This document shows positions 24,011 to 35,905 of a stretch of 64,000 bases of DNA, one piece after another. Position numbers and translations under genes: made by a program. Position 1 is the stretch's first letter; each line of letters opens with the position of its first letter. Below the pieces are notes generated by a model that was given only the letters and a program-made list of their open reading frames with translations, ran no database searches and had not been told where the DNA came from. This DNA comes from Gymnorhina tibicen (Eukaryota > Chordata > Aves > Passeriformes > Artamidae), in contig VXAZ01000953.1 in the NCBI GenBank assembly GCA_013399875.1, positions 1,642,968-1,706,967 of the forward strand, in the 5' to 3' direction.

Positions 24011-27000
24011 TGCCAGGCTAAAGACACCTGAGAATGAGAAACCATTTGATGGCAGCTCTTTGTTTTGATGCCCTTTGGAAGTCACTGTGTGCTTCCCCTG
24101 TTTGCTGTGAGTCTGACAAGTCTCAGAGGTAGATTTGGCAGCAGTCCTTACCTGTCTGCGTCTAAGTTTTGAAATCCCAGTGCTCAGTATTGTAAAGAAA
24201 CAAGCATAACCCAGTAGCTCTGCACAGAGGAATGTCGGGCTGATAAAAGGAGGTTGGTCATCCAGAAAGCCATGGTGGAAGGTACAAATGCTTGCTGTTA
24301 GAATACCTTGCTGTGGGAGTACCAGAGCAGGTATCCAGATGAAACCTTACAACATCTGAAGTCCGAAATCAAAGTCTGGAATCCATCCACGTTCATTTAA
24401 TCTATAATTCCAAGATACTCCTGAGCACACCAGGAGGTGACATGTAACCTCAGAGCTCTGATGGCCTCATGTGGAGAAGGTGTTTATATTTCTTTAGGGC
24501 TCTCTCTATCACCTGCTGCGTGTGCGTGTAAAACTCGATGGCTTTTCATGGTTGTGAGCACCACAGGCCAGTATATAGGAATTGGTTTAGGGAGAGCTGG
24601 TTTCTCTTCCTAGCAGTGCTATTAACCTGCTTTCTGACTTGATCTAAGCATACATTCTCTGACTGTTATGGCCATCATTGCAAGATGCTTCTTTAATTTG
24701 GAAATGAAACAATTAGTGTGGGGAAAAAAAAGGGGATTCAGAAACCCTCAAGTGAGAGATGCTTTAGACAGGCAAAGCTCTGCTTTATCCATCCTCACTC
24801 ACTCCTGCAGTGCTAGGATGTTTATTAGCCCCTTGAGTTCCTTTAATACAAACCATTGATTTTCTTCCCAGACCCAGGCTTTAATCTAATGGACCAGAGC
24901 CTGAGAGTAGGGCTACAACTTAGTTTTCTCCCCACTATTCACCAGAGTGGTAGCTCCTCCCTGACCAGCACAATATGTGTATGGGTTGAAGGAATAGTGT
25001 AACGAAAATAGTGGTTTGTTTTTAATACAGCAAAAGGAATTTGTGCTTTTGGAGTTACACTGATCCTGCTGTCTCCGCCTGTTACTCATTCTGTCTCTTC
25101 TCCCCATCTGTTCTGCTCCTTGCCTTCCCTCTGCTCCCTTGACCATGCAGTCCTCCTGCTGCTCCTTCTCCCCCCCAGCTGGGTCCCAGCCCTCCGTTAC
25201 TGCTGTGTTTCTTGGGGACTCCTGCTGGCAGCATCAGCCACTACCGCCAGGGTCTGGCTCCCTTCACCCTTCCTGGCATGGATATCCGAAGGAAAACTGG
25301 GTTCCTTCTTTGTGCTCCAGTTGCTTTTGTATCTGCCCCAGTTCTCCACTGGGGCAGGAGTTGCAGCTGCTACAAATGAGCATCCCTAGACAGAGACAGC
25401 AAAGTGGTGCATCTTCACCTCTCACCTTGCTGTTGGCATAGGTAGAAGGTTGCCCAGCCCCAGCAGCATCTGGGAAGGGTATGGTTGCAACAGGAGCAAT
25501 GCATGCAGTACAAATTAGTGTCAGCATTCCTGCTTTCCTGATGCTTCATGCTCCTTCCAGGCTTGTCCCTTGGCTTCTGATGCCACTGTTGGGTGGCAGG
25601 CTGTGCTCCAGCTGTCTATTTGGCCCAAGACAGGATGTCCTGAACCTGCCAAACAGGGCTGGTTGGCATTTATGTCTCAAAAGGGAAGCCAGGATGTGCT
25701 TACAGTCTCTTAAATTATGACCAATAAATGTCAGACCCGTTCCTTACTCATCTTGCATCTGAAGTTTCTTGAATTAATTCCAGCCATAATCACAGTATAT
25801 CTCTATTTATAGAAAGCTGGGACATCTCACAGTATTTAGGCATTCTCTCTGGAGGATACACCTTTCTGTAAGAGCTGGTAATTAGTAAAGCTAAAAGGCT
25901 CCAAAAGAATCTCAATTACTTGGTTTGAATGCCCCTAAAATTCAGGGGTGCAGGGGAGTGCATTTGGATCTGAACCCCTTCTCATAATAGCCTAGAAGTG
26001 CTACTGTGCTCTCAGGAACTTCAGTTTTTTATGAATTGGGATGATTTCTAATAACTGGTAATGTACAGAATAATTCACACTTTCAATTACTCTTATAATT
26101 GTTAAGACTATTATCAATTAGCGTTCAGTTCATCAGACTATTGAGTGGAGTCTAATCCATTTATTTTATTAATAGCATCCAATGACCTTATAAACCTGCA
26201 ATGTTAAGTACTCCAGGGTGTGCAGGTTGGGCACCATGGTACTATGCTATGCTCTTTTGCAGAAGAGGCCAGTCATTTATATTAATTCAGATTGAAACCA
26301 TCAGGGTGTAAACCACAATGGTTTTGGACTGACCATTGTTCTCCTTGTATCATTCCAACTTCTGTCTGCCCACAGCTTTAGGAGTCAGGCATTCAGTGGT
26401 GGATTTACAAATAATTTAACAAAAAGTCATCTAGGTTTGGAAGGGTAGACATAAAGAAACAAGTGTCAGTTGCTGATTGCCTGACAGTAAAATTGCAGCC
26501 ATTTGGTTTCACGTGAGAGTGAGCAAATGCAAGGAGGGCATCACCTGCTTGGCTGTGCCTGAAAAGAGTGGTGAGGCTGGGACACAGTACAGGAATGATG
26601 GGGAACTGAGGCAAAGGGGCTTTTAAAAGCTGGACCAAAAGTTTACCCGCAGCAGGGACGCTTCTCTGTGTTCCCTAGAACTGGGAACACCTTTCACCTT
26701 ACCTAGTGTTAAAATTCTATTTCTTGGCTTGTTACGTTGGAGAAGTCAGACCGGCAGCTTGCAACAACCTGGATTGCACAGGCTGAGATGGTTCTGTCAG
26801 AATGGAGACTTTGCCTGATCAAAGATGAAAAACTGTGGCTTTAACCCTTCCTGCTGTTTGCATTTCCAGTGAAAAACTCAAAAGAATTTAAAGTCCTACA
26901 TAGAGTTTTGAGGACTGACAACTTCAACAGAAAATTGATGTTTAATGTTGACCGTTAAAATTGCAGTCAAAATCATGATAGGGATGCAATCAGTCCTGCC

Positions 27001-28184
27001 TAAAGCACAGCACTGGCAAATGGCCTTTCCCTTGTATCCTAAATACCACTCAGAATACCAGCTAGAAGAGATAAAACCCTAAAGAAAGGACAAATGGAGC
27101 AAGGAAAAAAAGATCTCCCCCCAAAATAACTGAAGAACTGAAGCCAGCTGAAATCTCCATGAGGTAAACAGAAGTTGGATAACTTCCAGAGAATAGTTAG
27201 AAAAGTTAATATGTGAAGCAGTACTTGAAGCTCACTCTTATATGATAAAACTGGATATGCAGCATAAAGAACCCTCCATTACGATGCCAATGTACATGAT
27301 TCTGTAGAAGACAACAACAAAAAAATGACAAATTAGTGAAAAATGACCCCCAATTGCTCATAGGAACTTTTGGCAAATCTTCTTTTAAAGTTCAGTTAAT
27401 TCTTACTTATATTAATTGTTTTCTTCCTTTGAGTGTTATGGTTCCACAAATCAGGAAGAGATACTACGAAACAATGCCTTATCTTGTAGAATTTAATTAC
27501 TTTTTAATCAGGGTGTGACTGTCAAGAGGAGTCTGAAATGTATCACAGTATTTTACCATTGTTCTGAACTGAGAAATACGGGATTGTTCTAAACTGAACT
27601 ACGTTCTTAGAGGTGTCTGTCATAGGCTGTAGAACTTTAGAGCTTCCTTCCTTTCTAACTGTGGAGGCACCTAAAGCCCTTGGATAATTATACTTACAGC
27701 TGTAAAGTCCCCATAACATTAAAAGGCTGTGTACTGGCATGCCTAGATGATCCTCAGTTTTATGAGCCATAATCAGCTCAATACGCAGACAAATAAAATA
27801 TTAATTGAGCCGAGCAAGAGAATGAAATAGTATCATCCTGACTCTCTCTGTTTATGATGCTCATGGAGAGGAGGGAAGAGCTGTGGTTGAAGCTTTACAT
27901 CAAGCATGGTCATTAAGGCCAAAGCATTTTATGCCCATTTTTCGTATCTTCAGTAACATGATCAGCTGCAAGCTGATGGTTAAAACAGTTAACAGGAGCC
28001 ACAAAAGAGGAAGATCAGGATCTAGGAAAAGGGCAGAACAAGTCAAGATGTACTGATGTAAGATGGTTCTTTCAAGTCATCCTAGCTTATTTACAAAGGT
28101 GAGGGAAGCAATCTCTGAACCATAAGCTTTGAATGCTTTGAAGACTCATGAGGGCTGGATGAGGTGTCAGAAGGCTGAAAACAA
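24011..28184. other. Presumed GAP43 intron 1, no gene seen
   Basis: Unique-looking intronic DNA. A pyrimidine-rich stretch lies at about 25080-25200. A segment at 26030-26200 is AT-rich with many TAAT/ATTA cores and reads like a conserved homeodomain-type element rather than a repeat. No exon, RNA gene or identifiable transposon. The sequence just before 28185 may still belong to the decayed CR1 that follows. Confidence 0.5.
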
Positions 28185-29395
28185 GCAGAAGATAAGAAAT
28201 TGCAGACTACCCGGTTTAACTTCATTCCTGGGGGGAAAAGAAGGGTGGAAATAATCAAATAAAGGAGATTATTAGGAACCAGCACAGATCTGTCAAGAAC
28301 AGATCATGTCAAACTAATTTAGCTTTCTTCTGTAACAAGCCTTGTGGATACAGAGGAAGTAGTTGTCACACCTTGTCATTTGTAAGGATTTTGACATTAT
28401 CTCACAGTCTTTTATCATAAATGAAGCAAAGAAACATGTTCCAAAGGAAAGCATTACAGCAGGGATGCAGAACTGGTGTAGATAATTTCACTCAATGAGC
28501 AATTCTCACTGATTTCCTGTTGCAGCGGAAGACTCTATTGAGCAGGTTGCCACAAGCTTGTGCTGTGGCCTGCTAGTGCTTCATATTTTCATTAAATACA
28601 TTGTACTTTATATTACAATTTTAACCTGGATAACTGTCTAGAGGAAGTGTTTCATAAAATGTGCAGATGGCATAAACCAGTTATAGGCTGGGGGAAACAA
28701 CTGTAATTCAAGAAAAGCTTGTCAAACCAGGGACCTGGTTTGAACAGCATCAGAGTGAATGTGAAGTGCTCTCCCTGGGAATGATTAATAAATTGCAGCC
28801 AGTTGTGCATGGGAGACCACAGGCTGTCCTTCAGGAGGGGAGACAGGGTCTCTAGAGGACCACAAGTTCAGTGTCGGTCTGGAACGTTGTCCTGTTGCCA
28901 GGAAGGAAAACAGCATCTTACTAGGCTGTGCAAGTGGGAGCACAGGCTGTCAGACACGTCTCAGAAGCCTTCAGCTCTGACGTGCACGTGTAGGACTCAG
29001 GTGAAATGTCCTGCCTTAGTCTCGTAGTGCACTCTGAGGAAGTGTGGTCCAGTGAGAGGCTGTGCAGACTGGGATAGTGAGGATTGCTTGAGGTCAAAGG
29101 AGAAAAGACTGAAATAATTAGGGTTGTTTAACAGAAGAGGAATAAGGCCAAATGTGGTCCAGATGCTAGTCTAGCAAGTGCAAGAAAATAGGGGTAATCT
29201 GTTCTTGCTGCCCATAATGTATAAAACGAGGAATAATGGTCTTTAATGGGATGTCCATTTGTCTGTGATGCACTGGGATGTATTGAGTAAACTATGGCAG
29301 CTCCAATCACTGAAGGGCTGTAAGAAGTACCTCTGGACCAGAGGATGGACTAAGTGGTCTCTTGTGCTCTTTCAACACTATTTCATATGATTATT
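28185..29395 (+). mobile_element. Ancient decayed CR1 LINE body and 3' end
   Basis: Several segments in order resemble the coding and 3' part of an old CR1. There is an ATTGCAGACTACCCGGTTTA-type segment (28199 on). It is followed by a CAGATCTGTCAAGAACAGAT segment (28285 on), and then the part corresponding to the reverse-transcriptase region around 28310-28410. Next come a CAGATGGCATAAACC-like segment (28663 on) and the downstream part with GGAATGATTAATAAATTGCA (28778 on). The 3' end has AGTGGTCTCTTGTGCTCTTT and then a degraded ATTTCATATGATT terminus near 29390. Many substitutions and indels leave no open frame. It is clearly older than the other CR1 copies here. The exact left boundary is uncertain and may extend to about 28085. 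Confidence 0.75.
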
Positions 29396-31379
29396 ATCAA
29401 ATATTCACTGAAGCAGAAACTGGACCCAGTGTGTCCTCTTGCAGATGTGTGCTTAACCAGTAGGATATAAAGTGATATTTACTTCTGTATGCTCTCTGTC
29501 TCTGGCCTGATGCTTATTTAATTCTTCCATGAGAAAAGCCAAAGAGCTTAAGCAGGAAAAGCTGGGAGCAGCTTGCTCTAAACACTCCTTTGTAGGAGGG
29601 AGATAAGGCTTGAGATCTTTTCAGGTACAGTAGAGAGTTGAATCAACATCTTCCATAATTTAGGGAAGCTAGTGTGTCCACTGAGATACCGAATAAATGC
29701 CTATCTACTGCACTCTGTCAGAGAGGAACTAGAGTTGTTTCTTTCAGTGCAGGGATTCAGGGCTTGGAATCCAAACCAGGTTATACCTCTCCAATAACCA
29801 GAGCAAGATGTCTAAACCCAGACTGTTTAGATGTCACTCTGTCTTCAGCATTTGTTATAGGCAGGTTCAAAAGGCATTCACTTGGTGTATTATGGCACTG
29901 AGGTGCCCATTTCTACCCATATTTTCTAGTGGACTTAAGACTATGGTTTCAGCAAGACATCTCACCTTCTTCTTAGACTTAGCTCCAACATCCATCTCCT
30001 GAACTCAGACATCTGCTGGAACTCCACACTGAGGTGCCCTTTTCATCATCTTCACAAGAAAATTATTACAAGGGATTTATCAATTGGTGGCTTCTTCTAC
30101 CTGCCTGACATGAATTGTCTCAAAGCATTTGTATGGCAGTCACTCAGAAATTCCCAACTGGAGTGCTGTACTCCTACTAGAAGTCACCTTCAGTGCTTAA
30201 TCCCCTCTGCTGCCATTATGATGTGTCCCAGTGGTTGCTGGGAATACAGAATAAAACACACTGAGATATAATATTCACCTTCACTGGATGTATTGTCATG
30301 CAGCAGAAGAGCTACTGCTGCATGGGAATACAGAAGAACTAAAGCTGATCTGTGGTATCTTCCAATATCTCGTGCTAAATCCGTACAACCCCCAGGAAGA
30401 TATCCTTTGTTTATTCCTGAGCCTTTCACAACACAAGAGGGGGGACAAGACACCCTGCCTATAGTCAGGATTACCCAACTTCTGGGAGATGAGATAAATT
30501 GCAATAGTCAAAGACAATCCTTTCATCTACATCAAACTTTGCTGAGCTTTTCCTGTTTGGACAAGAATTTTCTTGGTAGGGGTCTTCTTCAAATAGACGC
30601 TGTGGTTTTTTAATTTGTTATTTGTCTGTTGAGATTAGAGGAACAAAGCTTTGAAAGCGCAAAGAATTTTCCAGCCATTTAATAGGTAACAGTTGCACCT
30701 TTATAATACAAAGAAGGAGAATGTCAGAATTTCAAATGATGAAATTTCCTATTTTCTCCCTTTTTAGTTTACATTAAAAAGAAGATTAAACACCTTTATT
30801 AAGCATGCATTTAGTTTTCAAAGTCAAACACTTAGAATACAAAAAATTAATTAAAAGGGTTGCCTATCCATCTTTAATTTGTCTTCTCTCATGAATAGAC
30901 ATAAAACTGTGGTTCTTAATTATAAGATCAAACACAGGTACCTTTTTTTTTCAATAGGATCCCTGTCTCATTCAGTGCAAAGAATGGCATATACTTAGGG
31001 GCTGAATGAGTTTTGCCATAAACGAAGCTGATTTCTATAGGTCTCCTGTTTCATTTACTGCCAGTGATGAAGGCTATGTATTGAATTGGGCAGGGGGCTG
31101 TTCAAAAACAGAAGAATGGTCTCATATTTTGGCAATTGAATACTGCCCTGAAGAATTAGGCTTTTTCCTGCCTTTTGTCACAAGTTCCTATGTGATATGA
31201 AAAGGCCACATAAATGAGGTTTTCCATGGGTGGCCACTAATTGGTGTGTTCTCATTTTCTGGCTTCTCAGTTTGAGCCACCTGGGGTCTGACTTGCAGAA
31301 GTGCAGAGCTGGTATTGTGTGGAGGTTTGCTGTCAACACACACGGAGCTGGGGAAATACTAATCCAAGGCATCATAAAT
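29396..31379. other. Presumed GAP43 intron 1, no gene seen
   Basis: No supported exon or transposon. The part at 30640-30960 is AT-rich with a CAAAGCTTTG palindrome that overlaps SOX-type (AACAAAG) and TCF-type (CTTTGA) cores, and with clustered TTAATTAA-like motifs. It may be a regulatory element. Confidence 0.5.
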
Positions 31380-31500
31380 TAGGGACCCGAAATTCGTTGT
31401 TGCTCTGGCCATTTTGACCTTAGCCTCTTTTTGTTTGATTTTAGTGTCTGTAAAATAGAGATAACAACCCCACCTATCTCCGTGGGAGAATATCCATTAA
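31380..31500 (+). mobile_element. MIR/L2-like ancient SINE fragment
   Basis: The segment around GTGTCTGTAAAATAGAGATA, followed by ACAACCCCACCTATCTC, follows the conserved 3' part of MIR/CORE-SINE and L2-type repeats (CATCTGTAAAATGGGGATAAT...CCTACCTC) in the sense direction. The rest is too diverged to delimit. This family group is ancient in amniotes. Confidence 0.5.
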
Positions 31501-31989
31501 GGCTTGTGAAGCAATGAGGTATTATGGCAAAATAGCACCACGGAAAAAGACCATGAGGAAATCAGTATTCTGCACTGGGTGATGGGTTTGAATGGTGTGT
31601 GGCAAATAAGGCACTTTGGTGTGCTTAAAATTAGGATAACAGGAAAATACTGAATTGCTGCCCACTCCGTGAGCTCTGTCTGTCCTTTGTAGTAGCTGAG
31701 GTGGGGGACACTTTTAAGGAAAAAAGATACAATAAAGACTATTAAAAGGCATCTGCGCAAGGAAGGCAAAGTGAGGTTTCACTTTGGAGAGGTAGTCTCC
31801 ATTTCACATTTTCCACTTCTGCTTTTAACGTGTGCCCAGAAGGATGCTTGTAATACAGGCTTTTTATGTAATACTTGAGTCACATTACTGTTGACTTGTG
31901 CCTATGAATGATGGGTTGCAAAATAATTAGGAAAAAATGGGCCAAAGGTGTTATCACTGAAACTAGTACTACACTTTTCATTGATGTTG

Positions 31990-32110
31990 GAGAATGTCAG
32001 CTTAGATCCTTAACATATAAATCCTGGAACACTCTTGTTATTACTCCATTTGTATGTGAGGAAACTGAGGCACAGAAGAAAGTGGAATAATCTGCTGCAG
32101 TAATTCTGCC
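31990..32110 (-). mobile_element. MIR/L2-like ancient SINE fragment
   Basis: GAGGAAACTGAGGCACAGAA preceded by a CCATTTGTATGT segment is the reverse complement of the hallmark MIR/L2 string (TGTGCCTCAGTTTCCTC). Boundaries are approximate. It lies about 500 bp from the sense fragment at 31380, so the two are separate insertions. Confidence 0.5.
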
Positions 32111-34685
32111 TGTTTTCTCTGTACACAACCAATAGATTTTAAACTAGCATTCACATTCCTTGTGAATGAATTAATCTAGAAAGGACAGAAGAAAGATAAG
32201 TTTGTTCCTCTCTTCTTCCCCTCCCTTCTCCTCACCTGGAATAAATAGTTTGAGTAATGAAAATAATTTGTTTGCTTTATTTGCCAGTCATTTTTTATTT
32301 GTGTCTGTGGGGTGGGACATGTATCTGCCTATGGGACTCCATGGGAGGATCTTGTAAGGAAGAACTGATCATGAAGTAGTGGAAGCAAGCAGGTCTATGG
32401 TATCCTAGGTCCTGTATTCTGAGCATGTGCTGTGCTCATGAAGTTCAGGCTCTTGGTTGCTGCCCTGGAGGATCTCCAGGTGGGGAGGGTATGCTCGCAA
32501 CAGGGTCTGGATCATAAACTCCACACCAGGATGGGCTTAAGAAAGAGATCAGAGCTCTCAAAATGTGCTTAACAGGGAGCCTGAGAAGAGGTAAAAACCT
32601 TGGTGGTACACTGTCATACACTTTTACTGATGAGAGCCTTCTCCATACTCTGAATATGCTGTTGCTGTTGTGGACACCATGAGTATTTGCATTGCCTTTC
32701 TCAACTCTCTGGTGTATAAGATGGGACACAACTTTCTGGTCAGGCACAGGTGGGGGATTTTTCCTACCGTGGCTATGTGTGCTGGCTGCTGCTGAAGTGT
32801 TGTGTTGCCTCCTAAGCCTCTGTGTCACGAATTATCTCCAGAAGAACGTTTACTTCTCCAAAGGGTGCCCAAAGCAGCCTAACATGCTCAAGGGAGAGTT
32901 TTTCTTAGGAGAGACTGAAATGGAAATACAGAAGTCCCACAGTACAAAAATTCATGAATCTTGGGGGAAAAAACCCAACTCTGGGGCACTGTGTAAGCAT
33001 GGAAGAAGAGCAGTGACTATGTCTGTTGCCCTGAAATGTGCCAGCAGGGCGTGACACCGTAAACATGTCAAATCTAATCCCTGGTTATGGTTAGAAGCCT
33101 ATGCCTTATGAGGACACCCTGCCTTTTATTTGAGGACCTTCTGCTGAGATTTCCCTCCATGGTAGCTTAAGTGACCCTCCTCCTGCTCCTCTGGAGTTAA
33201 ACCTCTGTCTGCCAGGACTGGTGCAGAGCTGATAGTCAAGGCAGAGTGATCAGGAGAGATATTTCATGCAGGCAGTTCTGGTGGCCAAAAGAGAAGGTCT
33301 TGTTGGCAGGTCTGGAGGAAGGACACTGCCCCTCTGCCACTTAAGAATGGAAGTGGAGAGGCTGTCAGTGTAGGGAAGAAAGAGACCTTGTTGCCAAGTG
33401 AAAATGCAGTTGTCTCGCTGGGCCAAGCCTGATGCATGTCTGCCAGGAAGGCAGTGGAAATGTAGATCTTGTGTTAGCTTTTGTGAGATGGTGGGGATTT
33501 TATGGTCCCTACTATTCCCAAAGCAGATGGGATTTCGGTCTGACTTTGCAGCAACCCTTGTGGAAATGTGCACTGCCACAGCGCAGAAATGGAGGGGGTG
33601 GCAGAAAACACACCGAACTAGGTCAGGAGATAATTTTATTGGAAATATCTGTGGTCATGGGGCTTCACTGGCTTCTTATCCCTCTAGAAGGAGAAGCACT
33701 GACCACAGCAGATAATTCTGTAACTTGTAAGCACCTACTCTGGAACTTCATGAAGGGGCCTTACCAAGCTAAGTTCAGCCTTCCCATCTCACAAAGTGCA
33801 GTAAGGGGCCCCACTGGCAGGGCTTGCTTGCTTCCCTTCCGTGGTTCTGACCTGTCCCTGCAGAGGGCAAAATGTGCTTCTTGTTGCTCTGCTTCCTTAT
33901 ATCCGTCCAGTTCCATCTTTCACACACGATTCATTGTCTCTCAGCTTCACGCAGTATGGTATCATTGATGCTGATATCCCCAGCCTGTAATTTTTCAGCT
34001 TCTCTTGGGTACTTGCCTCTGAGCTCTTCTTGCTGTCAGGTGCAGCAGACAGCAGAGGATGCTGAGTACCTCTGAGGGGTACCATACAAAGCAATTCTGC
34101 TGTTTGGAAATCCATTTGTGAAAGCTGAGCAGCACAGAAATGCCTGGAGAAGTAAATCAGAATTGGAGATGGGCACAGTTTTTTAAAGAAAACACAAGCT
34201 TCAAGTGCTGTGGTGTAAGCAGGAGGTCATTTTACTGCCAGTGGCAGTGAAATAGTGCTCAGTTATACAGAGCATGGAAAGTGCTAAACAGGATTTCTGC
34301 CATTCCTTTGCTCCACTTTTATCAACGCCCTGTGCTTCTGCCCTGCAGCAGCTCTGCTATTCCAGCTCTGATGTTCCAGGGTAGCTATGGAGCTGACAAA
34401 AACTAGGCAAGGGTATAGCTGATCCTTTGAACAAAGTGATTCTCTGTTCAGTAGCTTTTTTGTACATATTAAATGATTAAATCTTTAGGGGGCTTTTCCC
34501 TGATGCAGTAATTGTGCATTCATTAAATTGCCAGATAGGATGTACTTTCCATTAATTTATTTTTTGCTAAGAAAAACCCTTCATTTTCCACTGATAATCC
34601 TGCCTCACCTAATTCAAGGATGGACAACTTGTGGCTTTGGACCCAGAGGCAGATAGTGAGTGATTGACATATAACTCCCACAATG
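32111..34685. other. Presumed GAP43 intron 1, no gene seen
   Basis: Unique intronic sequence without a convincing exon. The longest frames here (up to 178 codons at 33432-33968) overlap frames on the opposite strand, lack domains and show no flanking splice-site and coding pattern worth supporting. Confidence 0.5.
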
Positions 34686-34938
34686 GAATCACAGAATCAC
34701 AGAACCATTTAGGTTGGAAAAGACCTTTAAGATCAGCAAGTCCAGCCTTTGTCCAACCAGCACCTTGTCAACTAAACCATGGCACTGAATGCCACATCCA
34801 GTCATTTCTTGAATGCCTCCAAGGGTGGCAACTCCAGCACCTCTCTGGACAGCCCATTCCTATGCATGACATCCCTTTCTGTGAAGAAATTCCTCCTCAC
34901 CTCAAACCTGAACCTCCCCTGGTGCAGCTTGGGGTTAT
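34686..34938 (-). mobile_element. CR1 LINE 3' end fragment
   Basis: Begins with the reversed CR1 terminus GAATCACAGAATCACAGAAC, then a TTTAGGTTGGAAAAGACCTTTAAGATC stretch. It continues through AAACCATGGCACTGAATGCC and a TCTGTGAAGAAATTCCTCCT segment, ending near GGTGCAGCTTGG. This is a different and apparently younger CR1 subfamily from the copy at 9.7 kb, truncated about 250 bp from its 3' end. Confidence 0.93.
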
Positions 34939-35754
34939 TGATGTGCCAGAACACTGCTGATGTTAGGACTGCTTTTTCGTCAGTATCTCCATGTGGGAGT
35001 AAGCTCCCAGGGGCTTCTGAGGTCACCAGCTTCCTACAAGCTCTGGGACTCAGCTGGGCACCTGGACTCATCCCATCCCACACTGGATGCTGGCACCCTA
35101 GGGAGCCATTGCTTGTTTCTGCCTGGGAGCTGCTTGTTGAAAAATCCCTCACCTTGCCTAGGGTACTGGATAGGGGGTTGACACCTCTTGGAAACTGGAA
35201 GTTGGTTTGATTTTTTTGGGTTTTTTGTAAGATGCTGATGAAGCCAAGATGTTTGAGCTCCCATGATGTAGTTAATTATATTTTAAAAAGTGAAATCTGG
35301 CTGAAAGTTGAATTATCCCACATTATTGGGAGTGGAAATAGATTTAGACTTCAGCTGCAATATGAGCTAATATATGTGTGATAAAGACCACGGAGAAACT
35401 ATGTTAGAAGAAAGTTATTAAAGATGCTAAGGCAAGTGTAAAAAGAATAAGCCAATACTGGGAATGTGGTTACCTGTGCAACCTCAGTATGGTCTCCTCT
35501 TGTGAATGCATTTCAGCACACTTCTAATAACAGGATATTATATAAATAACATTTTTCTTTTCAGGAATTCTGACCACATTCAAGTCACAGAATGGACAGT
35601 GCTCACTTAATGAGAAATTATTCAATATTTTGAAAATCATAATAAGTCAGTGTGTGACCCCACAATTTTGCTTAATAGTATTCCACCCTTGCTCTGCAAT
35701 CAGAAATACTAATCTTCTCCTGAGCTGTCTTGTTATTCTGAGCACATCCCTGAT

Positions 35755-35905
35755 ATTTATCCCTAGTAAGTCTTTGCAACACCCATGTGAGATAACTGAG
35801 TATTTTTTCTCCATTTTTGCAGGTGGACAGCTGAGGCACAAAGAGTTTGGTCAGCAGGATGCCCTAGTTTTATGTCCTGAATGTCAGAAACAGAGGGCCT
35901 GACCT
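35755..35905 (-). mobile_element. MIR/L2-like ancient SINE fragment
   Basis: Contains CACCCATGTGAGATAACTGA, then CTCCATTTTTGCAGGTGGAC and AGCTGAGGCACAAAGAG, and ends in a GTCAGAAACAGAGGGCCTGACC segment. The order matches the reverse complement of the conserved MIR/L2 3' region. It is the best preserved of the three such fragments in the window. Confidence 0.55.

Noticed and set aside
32401..32450. Possible GAP43 exon 1 around TGTGCTGTGCTCATGAAG
   Set aside because: The bases superficially resemble the two-cysteine start but lack the right frame, the following basic residues and a splice donor.
33432..33968. 178-codon plus-strand frame
   Set aside because: Overlapped by another frame of similar length in a different phase and on the other strand, with no recognisable motif.
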